64,000 bases of DNA from Cellvibrio sp. OA-2007 (GTDB taxonomy: Bacteria; Pseudomonadota; Gammaproteobacteria; Pseudomonadales; Cellvibrionaceae), in the NCBI RefSeq assembly GCF_000953825.1, contig NZ_BBUL01000096.1, positions 186,001-250,000 of the forward strand, written 5' to 3'. Below, piece after piece: positions 47,311 through 56,886 of this stretch. The notes below the pieces were generated by a model. That model was not told the DNA's origin. It did not search any database and was given only the letters and a program-made list of their open reading frames with translations. The translations under genes and the position numbers were made by a program. Within the stretch, counting starts at the first letter, position 1. Each line of letters begins with the position of its first letter.

Positions 47311-50300
47311 CTAAATCACACCACCCACCCCTTTAAACTTCTCCACAAACGCTGCGATCTTTTGAAATACACTTTGTTTCTTAGTCAGGTACTGGGGATT
47401 TAATGGGCTCATCTTGGGCAGAATAGCGTTAAGCTCTGTGCCTGCGTCGCTGGCGTACTCCCGTTTAAGGGAGGTTGTTATATAACGTCTGGCAGCGTCT
47501 TGATTCAGGTTCTCGCTACTAATCAGTTCTTCTGCTTCACGTTGTTGCTCTGCTTGAGCAAAAGAGAAGAAGGCTTCTATAACGCTGGCTTTATCACCAA
47601 TCTGGTCGATGTCAGTTTGATTGATGAAATCTACCACCAAACTTTCTTTGGCTCTGTTGCCGATGCTGGCGCGAATTACACGGCGCACTTCTTCAACTAG
47701 GTCGGCTTTATTTTTGGTCTTTTTGTTGTGCTCGAAAATTAATTCAAGAATGTAATCCAGATTGATCTCTTGCGATTTCAACAGATCCACTTCAAACACC
47801 ACATCATCCCAGTCGATGGTGGATTTTTCTTTTTCGGAGGCATCTTTTTGGCGACGCTGCCAATCGCGGATGTCGTTGTAGGTGGAGCGATAATCCTGGA
47901 CTTTACGCTCTGCTGGAAGTCGTATGGTTTGCAGCTCCGCCAGTTTTGCATCATCCAAATAATGTTCAGCTTTAAATGTCTCGACTGCTTCTGGGTCGTT
48001 TATATCCAGTTTTTGTAGGGCCTTGAGGCTGGCAAATTCGTCGTAGTTTTGCAGCACGCTTTCTACGCGTAAGTATTCGCCAAAGAGTTTCGCAAAGTCT
48101 TTTTTATCGGACTCTTTTTCGATATTGGCCGGGTCAGGAAAGCGCTGCTCCAGCTCACTTACTACATCCATAAAGCCGCGTCGCGCCTCACCGGTCATCG
48201 CATCGGTAAAGCCTTCCATATATTCTTTGTAGCTCTTTTCCAGCACCACGTTTTTGGTGTTCTTGTCACCAAAGAGCGTGATTGCATCCACGGTTGCTTT
48301 TTCTAAATCGCGGAAGGTAACGATATTACCGAAGGTCTTGGTAGCGTCGTAAATGCGGTTGGTGCGCGAATAGGCTTGCATCAAACCGTGGAAACGCAGG
48401 TTTTTATCAACAAATAACGTATTGAGTGTTGGTGCATCAAAACCGGTAAGGAACATTCCGACTACAATCAACAAATCAATTTCTTTCGCTTTAACTCGTT
48501 GAGCTAAATCGCGGTAGTAGTTTTGAAAACCGTTACTATCAACACTGAAATTGGTTTTAAAAAAAGCGTTGTAGTCAGAAATTGCTGCGCTTAAAAACTC
48601 TTTAGCGCTAGTGTTCATCGCCGAGACATCAAAACTTTCATCCAGAATATCGCCTACTGCTTCCTGCTCTTCATTGGCCGCGAAAGAGAAGATAGTAGCA
48701 ATTTTCAGCTTTTTATCGCTTTGCGCTTGCAGTTGATTCAGCGACTCATAATAGAGCTTGGCTGCATCCACACTGCTTACGGCAAACATGGCGTTAAAAC
48801 CCTTGGCATTCGCCTGTAAACGATGAGTTTTCTGGCGGTAGTTATTCAGAATGTACTGAGAAATCTCTTTGATACGCTCGGGGTGTAATAGCGCTTCCTT
48901 GTTTTCAGCGGCAGAAAGCTTTTTCTCGTCTTGCTCGGTTTCGATGGCCTTAAATTTAGGGCGCACATCGTTGTAGTCCACTTTGAACTTGAGCACTTTT
49001 TCATCCCGTATTGCGTCGGTAATCACATAAGAATGTAGTTCTCGACCAAACACGCTAGCGGTAGTTTCGGCGCCCAGTGCGTTTTGCGGGAAAATGGGCG
49101 TGCCAGTAAAGCCGAATTGATAAAAGCGTTTAAATTTTTTATTCAGGTTTTTCTGTGCTTCACCAAATTGGCTGCGATGACATTCATCGAAGATAAACAC
49201 CACTTGCTTGTTGTAAATGGGCAAGTCGCTTTCGCTTTTCATCAGGTTGTTGAGCTTTTGAATAGTGGTAACGATGATTTTGTTATCATCTTTATTCAAA
49301 TTTTCCTTTAGCTTTGCAGTGTTCTCAGAACCATTCACACTGTCGGGCGAAAAGCGTTGGTATTCCTTCATGGTTTGGTAATCCAGATCTTTCCTGTCCA
49401 CCACAAAAAACACTTTATCGATAAACTCCAGCTCAGTAGCTAACCGTGCAGCTTTAAAACTAGTGAGAGTTTTGCCTGACCCTGTGGTATGCCAGATGAA
49501 GCCGCCGCTATCAGGCTTGCTCCAATTTTTCGCTTCAAAAGAACTTTTGATTTTCCACATAATGCGCTCGGTGGCAGCGATCTGGTAGGGGCGCATTACA
49601 AGCAAAGTATCGCTTACGTCGAATACCGAGTAGTTCAACAGCACATTAAGCAATGTGAGCTTCTGGAAGAAAGTCGCGGTAAAGTCTTTTAAGTCTTGAA
49701 TCCGACTATTATCGGCCTTCGCCCACTCCATCGTGAAATCGAAACTGTTTTTGTTGCGTTTGGTGGTATTGGCAAAGTAACGGGTATAAGTGCCGTTGGA
49801 GATTACAAACAACTGTAAATACTTGAATAACGATTGGTCGCTATTAAAGCTCTCCTTGCTGTAGCGGTGTACTTGGTTAAACGCTTCACGAATGGCTACG
49901 CCGCGTTTTTTCAGTTCGACTTGAACCAAGGGCAACCCATTCACCAAAATGGTTACATCGTAACGGTTGGCATGGCTACCCGTTTGTTCAAACTGCTTGA
50001 TCACCTGTACTTTGTTGCGGGCGATATTTTTCTTGTCTAGCAGATAAATATTTTTGATGCGGCCATCGTCAAACACAAAATCGTGAATATAGTCATCGTG
50101 AATTTTACGGGTTTTATCGACAATGCTGTCGCTAGGCTTATCTAAATAGGTTTCTAAAAAACGCAGCCACTCACCATCGGTAAACTCGACGTTATTCAGG
50201 GTTTGCAGTTGTGTGCGCACATTTTCCAGCAGGGCTTTATTGGTATTTAGACCGGGCACGTATTCATAGCCTTGGTTTTGCAAGTCTTGAATAAACTCAC

Positions 50301-50409
50301 GTTCTAAATCGCCTTCGCTCTGGTAGCTTTCTTTAACTTCCCATTCTCGCTTGTATTTATCCAGAACAATAAAGTTGTTGGATTCGGCGATAGTTTTGTA
50401 GTCGGCCAT
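47311..50409 (-). CDS. hsdR: Type I restriction enzyme R subunit (EcoR124I-like)
   Basis: 1032 residues; EcoR124I HsdR is about 1038. The N-terminal PD-(D/E)xK nuclease has Asp151 (YDVTILV) and Glu165-Leu-Lys167 (VQVELKKRG), the same positions I recall for EcoR124I. The translocase has Walker A (HTTGSGKT), DECH in FIFDECHRS, and FTGTPIF. The C-terminal helical part binds the methylase. With HsdM and HsdS it cuts unmodified DNA after translocation. The ATG at 50409 overlaps the stop of the preceding BRO/DinD-like gene (TAATG). Nothing suggests decay. Confidence 0.95.
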   Translation of the reverse strand: MADYKTIAESNNFIVLDKYKREWEVKESYQSEGDLEREFIQDLQNQGYEYVPGLNTNKALLENVRTQLQTLNNVEFTDGEWLRFLETYLDKPSDSIVDKTRKIHDDYIHDFVFDDGRIKNIYLLDKKNIARNKVQVIKQFEQTGSHANRYDVTILVNGLPLVQVELKKRGVAIREAFNQVHRYSKESFNSDQSLFKYLQLFVISNGTYTRYFANTTKRNKNSFDFTMEWAKADNSRIQDLKDFTATFFQKLTLLNVLLNYSVFDVSDTLLVMRPYQIAATERIMWKIKSSFEAKNWSKPDSGGFIWHTTGSGKTLTSFKAARLATELEFIDKVFFVVDRKDLDYQTMKEYQRFSPDSVNGSENTAKLKENLNKDDNKIIVTTIQKLNNLMKSESDLPIYNKQVVFIFDECHRSQFGEAQKNLNKKFKRFYQFGFTGTPIFPQNALGAETTASVFGRELHSYVITDAIRDEKVLKFKVDYNDVRPKFKAIETEQDEKKLSAAENKEALLHPERIKEISQYILNNYRQKTHRLQANAKGFNAMFAVSSVDAAKLYYESLNQLQAQSDKKLKIATIFSFAANEEQEAVGDILDESFDVSAMNTSAKEFLSAAISDYNAFFKTNFSVDSNGFQNYYRDLAQRVKAKEIDLLIVVGMFLTGFDAPTLNTLFVDKNLRFHGLMQAYSRTNRIYDATKTFGNIVTFRDLEKATVDAITLFGDKNTKNVVLEKSYKEYMEGFTDAMTGEARRGFMDVVSELEQRFPDPANIEKESDKKDFAKLFGEYLRVESVLQNYDEFASLKALQKLDINDPEAVETFKAEHYLDDAKLAELQTIRLPAERKVQDYRSTYNDIRDWQRRQKDASEKEKSTIDWDDVVFEVDLLKSQEINLDYILELIFEHNKKTKNKADLVEEVRRVIRASIGNRAKESLVVDFINQTDIDQIGDKASVIEAFFSFAQAEQQREAEELISSENLNQDAARRYITTSLKREYASDAGTELNAILPKMSPLNPQYLTKKQSVFQKIAAFVEKFKGVGGVI

Positions 50410-51242
50410 TATTCAGTATCCTTTTTTTTCAGTTGCAACTGCTTGGCACTTTGTTCGCTCACCACTTTTTTGCCGGTTTCTGCTTCCAGCTTGATTCTGG
50501 CCTCCTTGGCCACACCGCCGCCACGTTTTGCCACATCTTCATGTTCATCCATCGATTGAGGGTTAACGGCTTCAGAGATTTCTTTGGTGGATAACTCGGC
50601 CAGCATGTTCATTACAAGTTCTTTATTAGTCATGTTGTCACGGAGGCTTTCTTTTTTCAGCCCTTTGTATTGCTTGTACTGTTTGGCTGTTTTGCCAGCC
50701 CAGGTTTGGTAAATCACGTCCGTTAAAAACGCGAACTCTGCACCTTCCTGCAAGCCGTGTTTCTTCCACTCATCGGTTAACTCTTTTCGAATCTCGATAC
50801 TTTTTAAGCGTTGGTTAATCCAGTTATCCGAATAGCCCAAGCGCTTGTAATCCAGCATGGCTTGCTCGATGGAAAGCTCAGGAGCTTGCAGTTGATTCAG
50901 GCGCTGATTTGCTACTTCTGCTAACCAGAGTTTGAAGGGTTCGGCCTTTTTGGAGGGAATGGATTGGATAATACGCAGCAATTGCTGAGTGCTTGCCGCC
51001 AAGGTTTTCCTCAGTTTACCGCTTTCAGTCGGCATGGCTACCTGGGGACAATTTGTCCCTATGTAGGTACCGAGTTGCTCATCTCGCTTACGCAGCTTCT
51101 TCAAGTAGTCCGTAGGGTTAGCACTGTCGGTGAGTGCTGCTACCACATCCACTACCGAGAAAAACCAATCTTCCTGTTCGTCATCCCAATGGCTGCGGAT
51201 CGCTTTGTCATTGAACAGCACCATCTTAGTGGGTTCGGTCAT
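50409..51242 (-). CDS. BRO-N protein with DinD-like C-terminal region
   Basis: 277 residues from ATG 51242, with an excellent AAAGGAGA upstream; the longer open frame only runs antiparallel through the RhuM stub. Residues about 5-105 are a Bro-N-type domain ([45 protein letters not shown]). The rest ([60 protein letters not shown]) resembles the C-terminal part of DinD, an SOS protein that affects RecA in E. coli. It sits inside the R-M operon between the wHTH stub and hsdR. A role in regulation or in damage-linked restriction control is inference. Confidence 0.8.
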   Translation of the reverse strand: MTEPTKMVLFNDKAIRSHWDDEQEDWFFSVVDVVAALTDSANPTDYLKKLRKRDEQLGTYIGTNCPQVAMPTESGKLRKTLAASTQQLLRIIQSIPSKKAEPFKLWLAEVANQRLNQLQAPELSIEQAMLDYKRLGYSDNWINQRLKSIEIRKELTDEWKKHGLQEGAEFAFLTDVIYQTWAGKTAKQYKQYKGLKKESLRDNMTNKELVMNMLAELSTKEISEAVNPQSMDEHEDVAKRGGGVAKEARIKLEAETGKKVVSEQSAKQLQLKKKDTE

Positions 51243-51504
51243 GCTGGCTCTCCTTTGCGCCGTGTTCAGTGGTTGTTTCCAAAATGGAAATAACCACTTC
51301 TTCTTGTAGTTCACCGCTTTCAAAGATGTTTTTTAAATGTTTGGAAATGGCAGGCACGCCAACACCAAACAGTTCGGCCATACGCTTTTGGGTTAGCCAA
51401 ATGCTCTCGTTACTCAGCAACACCTCCACCTTTATGGCGCCATTGGGTGCAGTGTAGAGCAAGAATTCTGTGGTTTGGTCTTGTAGGCTTAGATATTTGT
51501 CCAT
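51226..51504 (-). CDS. RhuM-type winged-helix stub
   Basis: 92 residues. It matches the first about 80 residues of RhuM-family virulence proteins: TEFLLYTAPNGAIKVEVLL, SIWLTQKRMAELFGVGVPAI (the recognition helix region) and HLKNIFESGELQEE. The rest of RhuM, usually over 200 more residues, is absent; after TTTEHGA the frame ends in ten unrelated residues. The BRO gene begins inside its end (17-base overlap). It may be a real small DNA-binding protein or a remnant. Its start overlaps the stop of the preceding 34-codon ORF. Confidence 0.75.
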   Translation of the reverse strand: MDKYLSLQDQTTEFLLYTAPNGAIKVEVLLSNESIWLTQKRMAELFGVGVPAISKHLKNIFESGELQEEVVISILETTTEHGAKESQHDRTH

Positions 51505-51608
51505 TACTTAACTTCCTTATATGCCATCAATTTCAATTGGTTAGTCTCACTAACCAACTGACTACAGACTGTAGTGGATTCAAACAATTTAATTTTGTCT
51601 TCACTCAC
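51504..51608 (-). CDS. Possible 34-residue ORF between hsdS and the RhuM stub
   Basis: A GTG at 51608 overlaps the hsdS stop (GTGA), with AAGGAGG about nine bases upstream inside hsdS. It reads [14 protein letters not shown], resembling the opening of Bro-N proteins, and ends TAATG on the RhuM-stub ATG. The tight overlaps at both ends favour translation, but the same bases hold two palindromes (51537-51575), so the frame may be a by-product of a regulatory sequence. No family is recognisable. Confidence 0.4.
   Translation of the reverse strand: MSEDKIKLFESTTVCSQLVSETNQLKLMAYKEVK
51537..51557. promoter_or_regulatory. Inverted repeat 1 upstream of the RhuM stub
   Basis: TTGGTTAG (51537-51544), loop TCTCA, CTAACCAA (51550-51557): a perfect eight-pair inverted repeat 33 bases before the wHTH start. 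No T run, so not a terminator. Confidence 0.55.
51561..51575. promoter_or_regulatory. Inverted repeat 2 upstream of the RhuM stub
   Basis: ACTACAG-a-CTGTAGT is a perfect palindrome with a single central base, three bases from inverted repeat 1. It has the shape of a repressor operator rather than an RNA hairpin. Confidence 0.55.
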
Positions 51609-52807
51609 GCCGCCACCTCCTTATCTAATCTTGGAAAACTCAACAGCAAATCGCGGTAATACTCGTATTGTTTTTGGCGCAATTCGATTTCACGGGGTAA
51701 GCCTTCGGTGATAGAGCTGGTTAGTGAGTGAAATTTATCCAACATCTCGACGATGCGTTTTTTTGCTTCTGGGGAAGGATTTGGAATTTTTATGCTGTTT
51801 AAATTCTTTTGATTTAATTTTGGCTGAGCAGCACCTGAAATATAGGGCGTTAGATCAATACTATTTAAATAGTATTCAACATATCTTCGCTCAGCATAAG
51901 TTTCAAATTTTAGTACATGGGCATGATTATTAACCCAACTTTTTCCACTAATACTAAAGGCTATCGGTGTATTCCTTGCCACCAAATTGGCGCCATCTTC
52001 AGATACCAATAAAAAATCACCATCAAAAATATAGTCCTTCACATAGTCAACAATTCCAGACGCACCGTAATATGGAATATCTCCAGTCTCACGTAAGCCG
52101 CTAGTCACCGGCTTGCGCATTGAATCAAGGTTCTCTGCAAGCTTATCCAAGGTTGGCCACTCCACTTCCCCCTCTTCAAAACTCAACAACCTATCGCGAT
52201 AGTAGTTGTATTGCTTTTTGCGGGCGGTAAGCTCGGCGGTAAGCTCGGCGGTATGGGCGGTAAATGCGTCCAAAATGCGGACGATTTCAGCTTGGATTTC
52301 GAGGGATTTTTTGGGGTTTTGTGGGCAGGGGATGGGGATTTGAAAATCCTTAACCTTAGCGTCAGAAATTGCAGGGTAGGCCGAACCACTCTGATTTTCT
52401 TCGAGATATTTTTTGAATTCAGTTGAAGATACCCAATGCAAAATCCACTTAGGCAAAGCTCTGCCTCTATTGGTTCGCAATACACAGTATCCTGTACTCG
52501 CAATTTCGCCTGAATAGACTTCAGGAATTAAGCAGTACCGCATTTGTGTAGGGCGAGTTGTGGCAAAAATAACGTCATCCTTTTCTACAAGCTTTTGTGC
52601 TCGGCTTGGTGCATTACTAGATGAAATTACAGAAGTTTCAATTATTGTTTTTGTTTCAATGTCCAGGGAAGTGAGATCAATATAACGATAGGTTCGATCT
52701 GTATCTCTCCACTTTATGTTGTTTGTGGGTAATACGACCTCCCCAATAGCCATCCACTCTACATCAACGCCGTCCAACAGCTTTTCCAAGTAGTTCAAGC
52801 TACTCAT
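51605..52807 (-). CDS. hsdS: Type I restriction enzyme specificity subunit
   Basis: 400 residues. Two target-recognition domains (about 15-165 and 215-355) are each followed by a conserved helical region; [12 protein letters not shown] and [12 protein letters not shown] mark the duplication that makes the subunit pseudo-symmetric. The central spacer contains TAELTAEL (residues 186-193), as in EcoR124I-type (IC) subunits. It chooses the DNA target for both methylation and restriction. Its ATG overlaps the hsdM stop (ATGA). Confidence 0.95.
   Translation of the reverse strand: MSSLNYLEKLLDGVDVEWMAIGEVVLPTNNIKWRDTDRTYRYIDLTSLDIETKTIIETSVISSSNAPSRAQKLVEKDDVIFATTRPTQMRYCLIPEVYSGEIASTGYCVLRTNRGRALPKWILHWVSSTEFKKYLEENQSGSAYPAISDAKVKDFQIPIPCPQNPKKSLEIQAEIVRILDAFTAHTAELTAELTARKKQYNYYRDRLLSFEEGEVEWPTLDKLAENLDSMRKPVTSGLRETGDIPYYGASGIVDYVKDYIFDGDFLLVSEDGANLVARNTPIAFSISGKSWVNNHAHVLKFETYAERRYVEYYLNSIDLTPYISGAAQPKLNQKNLNSIKIPNPSPEAKKRIVEMLDKFHSLTSSITEGLPREIELRQKQYEYYRDLLLSFPRLDKEVAA
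52227..52250 (-). repeat. 12-base tandem repeat in hsdS encoding TAEL units
   Basis: Two perfect copies of GGTAAGCTCGGC (plus-strand reading) at 52227-52238 and 52239-52250, with a degenerate third unit (GGTATGGGC) from 52251. They encode TAEL-TAEL flanked by TAH and TA. In EcoR124I and EcoDXXI-type enzymes the copy number of this repeat sets the length of the non-specific spacer in the target. Confidence 0.9.
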
Positions 52808-54390
52808 GCCTCCAGCTCCTCACCTTCAATCTCCGCCACAATCGCATCAATCTCTTTGCGCAGCTGATCGATTTTGGAAACGGTTATTTTGAGTTCGGCA
52901 TTGAGCTGGGCAATATCCACAACTTCGCGGTTATCTTTCGCTTCTACATAACTGCTGACTGACAGGTTGTAATCGTTGGCCGCTACCTGCTCATAGGGTA
53001 TTGATTTGGCAAGGTGGTCGATATTTTCTTTGCTATCAAACACCGCCATGATTTGTTCAATGTGCGCATCGGTCAGAATATTGTTATTGGTTTCTTTTTT
53101 AAATAAACCACTGGCATCAATGAACTGGGTGTTGGTATCGGTTTTGTGTTTGGAGAGCACCAAAATGGTAACGGCAATGGTGGTGCCAAAAAACAAATTT
53201 GGCGCAAGCGAAATTACCGTTTCCACGTAATTGTTATCCACCAAATATTGGCGAATTTTTTGTTCTGCGCCGCCACGGTAAAAAATACCGGGGAAGCAAA
53301 CAATCGCCGCACGGCCTCTGCTGGATAAATAACTGAGTGCATGCAACACAAACGCAAAGTCTGCTTTGGATTTTGGTGCGAGTACACCGGCTGGCGCAAA
53401 GCGGTCATCATTAATTAGGGTTGGGTCGTCGCTGCCAATCCATTTCACTGAGTATGGTGGGTTAGAGACAATCGCATCAAAGGGTTTGTCATCGCCAAAA
53501 TGTGGGCTGCGCAAAGTGTCGCCCAGTTGGATATTAAACTTGTCGTAGTTAATGTTATGCAAAAACATATTCATACGCGCAAGGTTGTAGGTAGTGTGGT
53601 TTAACTCTTGCCCGTAAAAACCTTCATCAATAATGTGCGCATCAAAATGCTTTTTGGCTTGCAAGAGCAGTGAACCGGAACCACAAGCTGGGTCGTAAAT
53701 TTTATTCACACTGGTTTGGCCATGCATAGCGAGCTGGGCGATCAGTTTGGAGACGTGCTGCGGGGTAAAAAATTCACCGCCGGATTTGCCTGCATTAGCT
53801 GCGTAGTTGGAAATTAGAAATTCGTAGGCATCGCCAAACAGGTCGATATGGGATGCATCCGCCTTTTCATAAAAATTATGGCCAAAATCCAAACCTGCTA
53901 CGCCTTTGAGCACTGCCGCTAAACGCAGATTTTTATCTTTTACCGTATTGCCGAGGCGATTACTGGTGGTATCAAAATCGGCAAACAGGCCTTTGATATC
54001 TTGCTCAGAAGGATAACCGTTAGCAGACGATTCAATTGCCGAAAAAATGGCTGCCAGATCGGTATTCAGGCTCTCATTGGTGTTGGCCGTTTTGACCACA
54101 TTGGCAAACAACTGGCTCGGGTAAATAAAGTAGCCCTTGGTTTTAATGGCATCGTCTTTAATGTCTGGCGTAATCACGCTGTCGGGCAGCTCGGCGTAAG
54201 TGATGCTGTCATCACCCGCTTCAATGTAGATAGCAAAGTTTTCGCTGATAAAGCGGTAAAACAAGGTGCCGAGTACGTATTGCTTAAAATCCCAGCCATC
54301 GACTGCGCCGCGTACATCGTTGGCAATCGACCAAATCTGGCGCTGCAAGGCGGCGCGTTGTTGACTTGAATTGGGTTGGGAACTTGTCAT
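52804..54390 (-). CDS. hsdM: Type I restriction enzyme methylase subunit
   Basis: 528 residues from ATG 54390 (TAGGAAA upstream); the longer frame starts at 54441 without support. The N-terminal HsdM domain ([30 protein letters not shown]) precedes the adenine methylase with the AdoMet motif [10 protein letters not shown] and catalytic VSNPPYSV. It methylates adenine at N6. It is the first gene of the leftward operon, whose promoter should lie in the 76 bases before it or upstream in the DUF350 operon. hsdM and hsdS overlap by four bases. Confidence 0.95.
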   Translation of the reverse strand: MTSSQPNSSQQRAALQRQIWSIANDVRGAVDGWDFKQYVLGTLFYRFISENFAIYIEAGDDSITYAELPDSVITPDIKDDAIKTKGYFIYPSQLFANVVKTANTNESLNTDLAAIFSAIESSANGYPSEQDIKGLFADFDTTSNRLGNTVKDKNLRLAAVLKGVAGLDFGHNFYEKADASHIDLFGDAYEFLISNYAANAGKSGGEFFTPQHVSKLIAQLAMHGQTSVNKIYDPACGSGSLLLQAKKHFDAHIIDEGFYGQELNHTTYNLARMNMFLHNINYDKFNIQLGDTLRSPHFGDDKPFDAIVSNPPYSVKWIGSDDPTLINDDRFAPAGVLAPKSKADFAFVLHALSYLSSRGRAAIVCFPGIFYRGGAEQKIRQYLVDNNYVETVISLAPNLFFGTTIAVTILVLSKHKTDTNTQFIDASGLFKKETNNNILTDAHIEQIMAVFDSKENIDHLAKSIPYEQVAANDYNLSVSSYVEAKDNREVVDIAQLNAELKITVSKIDQLRKEIDAIVAEIEGEELEA

Positions 54391-54466
54391 TTTATTTCCT
54401 ATTAAATTGGTTTTATCGCTAGTCACACAATAAATCTGCATCTTTTTTGGTTGCGCTCAAACCGCA

Positions 54467-55654
54467 TCACTCCAAAATAATATGCGGTAAAAAACGCGAG
54501 GTATCTTTGGTGATGAGTGATTCATCTTCGCGGATGCAAATGCCCGCAGCGCTGTCGCCGACCACCCAACTGCCGAGCATGGTGTAGGTGTCAGCGTTGC
54601 GATATTCGTCGCGGAATTTTGGTAAAGCCTGAAACGCTTGGCGAATGTAGCGGCCATCGTTGTAGGGGCCGGCTGCGGAAATTTTTTCACCATTGGCAGT
54701 CACTAAATCGACATTAGCTCCCTCGCGTGAAAATAACGGTTTGCGCACCCAGCCTGCCGCTAGCGGTTCGCTTGATGCTGTCTCAAAAAACGCGGGCAGT
54801 AAATTCGAGTGATTGGGGTAGCGCTGCCAGAGCAGTGGCAAAATGCCTTTGTTGGATAACAACATTTTCCACGCGGGCTCGATCATTTGGGTATTGGCGG
54901 CGGTGATGGCTTTGGCAAACTCTTCCTGCACCATATGTTCCCAAGGGTAGAGTTTGAATAAACCCTTGATCGCTTGATCGTCCAAATCCACAAACTGTTC
55001 GCTGCCCTGCGCATCCGTGATTACACCAATATCTTCCAGCGCGATATAACGCACATCTACACCGGCTTGCGCGGCTATATCCATTAAATAATCGACGGTG
55101 CCTTTGTCTTCTATGCTTTCGCGCACGCTGGAAAAATAAAAGGGTTGCGGCAAATTGAGTTGCGCAAAGGCGGCGTCGATTTTGTCGTGCAGGGAATTAA
55201 ATTGGTCGGCATGTTCAGGCAATACGCCGTTTTTAATTTGATCTTCCAGCCATACCCATTGAAAAAAACCGGTTTCAAATAATGAGGTGGGTGTGTCGTA
55301 ATTTAATTCGAGTAATTTGGCGGGGCCGAGGCCGTTGTAGACTAAATCCATACGGCCATACAAATGCGGTTCACCTTTGTTCCAGGAATTCCAAATATAA
55401 CTCCAGAATTCGCGCGGAATATTCAGCAGCGTAAGCATCTCTTCACTGCGGGTGATATCGCCGACCATGTCCATGGTCATTTGATGTAATTCTTCGGTGG
55501 GCGCTTCTAAATCATTTTCGATTTGATGCAAATTAAATTGATAGTAAGCGGTTTCATCCCAATAGGGTTCGCCGTCGAAGGTGTGAAAATGAAAGCCCAC
55601 TTCTTCGGCATAAGCGCGCCAATTAGCGCGCTCGGCAACACTGATACGTTTCAT
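54467..55654 (-). CDS. Glutathionylspermidine-synthase-like ATP-grasp protein (YgiC family)
   Basis: 395 residues, close to E. coli YgiC (about 386). The ATP-grasp pattern is seen in WSYIWNSWNKGEPHLYGRMDL, ELNYDTPTSLFETGFFQW, and, near the end, GSWVVGDSAAGICIREDESLIT. The family is homologous to the synthetase half of GspS, but no activity has been shown for YgiC-like proteins. It follows the DUF1190 gene after three bases as the last gene of a three-gene unit. Confidence 0.88.
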   Translation of the reverse strand: MKRISVAERANWRAYAEEVGFHFHTFDGEPYWDETAYYQFNLHQIENDLEAPTEELHQMTMDMVGDITRSEEMLTLLNIPREFWSYIWNSWNKGEPHLYGRMDLVYNGLGPAKLLELNYDTPTSLFETGFFQWVWLEDQIKNGVLPEHADQFNSLHDKIDAAFAQLNLPQPFYFSSVRESIEDKGTVDYLMDIAAQAGVDVRYIALEDIGVITDAQGSEQFVDLDDQAIKGLFKLYPWEHMVQEEFAKAITAANTQMIEPAWKMLLSNKGILPLLWQRYPNHSNLLPAFFETASSEPLAAGWVRKPLFSREGANVDLVTANGEKISAAGPYNDGRYIRQAFQALPKFRDEYRNADTYTMLGSWVVGDSAAGICIREDESLITKDTSRFLPHIILE

Positions 55655-55657
55655 TCA

Positions 55658-56242
55658 TTAACCACCAAAACTATTGCGCGCAGCTGCTTGCTGGCCAAAA
55701 CCGCCGCGACTTACCACTTGCCCCACTTGCGGTTTAACTTGCGATGGCTTGAGGGTGATGGGGCCAATACCACCGGCGACGGGTTTGTTGGTAGCAGTGC
55801 GGAAGGTGCCGCGATCGTCGCGCGATTTGTACAACGGTTGGGTTGGAACTTTTGATCCTGCGGCACCGGCACCTGCTGCTGCGGGCTGTTGGAAATTACT
55901 GCCGCCGCGATTCATCATTTGCCCCATCATGTAGCCCATCATCATCGGCATAAATACACTGCCGCCCGAGGTGGTTTGCTGCGGCGCGGTTTCGCAATTG
56001 CCCGCGCCAAAATCGACTTCGCATTCAGCTTTATCCAAATATTTTGGCGCAACTTGTGGGTGCAAGGCTTTTGCCGCTGCAAACTCCGCATTGCATTGCG
56101 CTGTGTCATTTAAACCAGCAGCGCTGCATTCACTCGGGTCACTAAATACCAGCGCCTGTTGGCTTTCTTCACCGCAACCGGCAAGCAACAGGGTGGCGAC
56201 AGGAACCATTAATACCAAAGCGGTTTTTTTACTGCGTTTCAT
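55658..56242 (-). CDS. DUF1190 lipoprotein (YgiB family)
   Basis: 194 residues. The lipobox TLLLAGC makes it a lipoprotein. The conserved region has CSAAGLNDTAQCNAEFAAA, KAECEVDFGAGNCE with paired Cys, then a Gly/Met-rich stretch (MPMMMGYMMGQMMNRGG) and a Ser/Gly/Arg tail. The function is unknown; in E. coli ygiB is beside ygiC. It lies 22 bases after the DUF350 gene. Confidence 0.88.
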   Translation of the reverse strand: MKRSKKTALVLMVPVATLLLAGCGEESQQALVFSDPSECSAAGLNDTAQCNAEFAAAKALHPQVAPKYLDKAECEVDFGAGNCETAPQQTTSGGSVFMPMMMGYMMGQMMNRGGSNFQQPAAAGAGAAGSKVPTQPLYKSRDDRGTFRTATNKPVAGGIGPITLKPSQVKPQVGQVVSRGGFGQQAAARNSFGG

Positions 56243-56264
56243 TGTGTTGTTTCCTGTAAAAAAA

Positions 56265-56678
56265 TTAATAACTCATGCACGCGGCGTTAATCAAACCAAC
56301 GGCAATTGCAGCCGCTGCCGAAAAAGTACCGGTGGCGATTTCACCTTGATTAATACGCTCGGGCAATTGTCTGATCGCAATGCGCAACACCACAAAAGTC
56401 AGCACTTGTACGATCAATGCCACCGCGCCCCAAACCGCGCAATCGAGCAGTGACAGTGAGTTAGTAATCGCACTGGAGAGCGGCAAAGCAAAACCAATCA
56501 GTGCGCCACCAAAGGCAAGTGCAGCGGCAGCATTGTTAGCTTTAATTAAAGCCAACTCATCTTGCGGCGTGACCCAGGTGTAAATACGTACAAAAATCAG
56601 CACTAATACCATCGCCACCGCAAAATAGGCGAGAAAAGGTGGAATGCCGTTTAAGGATGACAGCGTAGTTGCAAGCAT
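56265..56678 (-). CDS. DUF350 membrane protein
   Basis: 137 residues from ATG 56678 (AAGGA seven bases upstream); the earlier ATG at 56714 lacks a ribosome site. Four membrane segments in two similar pairs, with ALAFGGALIGFALPL in the first and AAAAIAVGLINAACM in the last. It belongs to the UPF0719/DUF350 family, small membrane proteins of unknown role that often accompany DUF1190 and YgiC-like genes. First gene of that operon, divergent from the exporter genes. Confidence 0.88.
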   Translation of the reverse strand: MLATTLSSLNGIPPFLAYFAVAMVLVLIFVRIYTWVTPQDELALIKANNAAAALAFGGALIGFALPLSSAITNSLSLLDCAVWGAVALIVQVLTFVVLRIAIRQLPERINQGEIATGTFSAAAAIAVGLINAACMSY

Positions 56679-56886
56679 GGAGATGTCCTTCAGTGAGTAA
56701 AGTGGAGCGTTCAAAGTTTCAAAACTGAGGCGGATTCTGACACAAAACTGGTAGTGGCTCTATCTTGTTGACCTACTGTTGCCCTCGATCAAAAAACCCA
56801 GCGATTTTTAACAATTTTTTAACAACCATTTCTGGCACACTCGCCAAGTGGAATTGTTGGCTGATATTAAAAGCTCAGGGGCTTGT

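Noticed and set aside
51226-51323. Frameshift joining the RhuM stub and the BRO protein into one gene
   Set aside because: The BRO gene has its own strong ribosome site and complete Bro-N start, and the open frame upstream of its ATG does not resemble RhuM.
47311-54390. R-M operon as part of a mobile element
   Set aside because: No integrase, tRNA, insertion sequence or direct-repeat boundary was seen at either side. Transfer remains possible but cannot be supported here.
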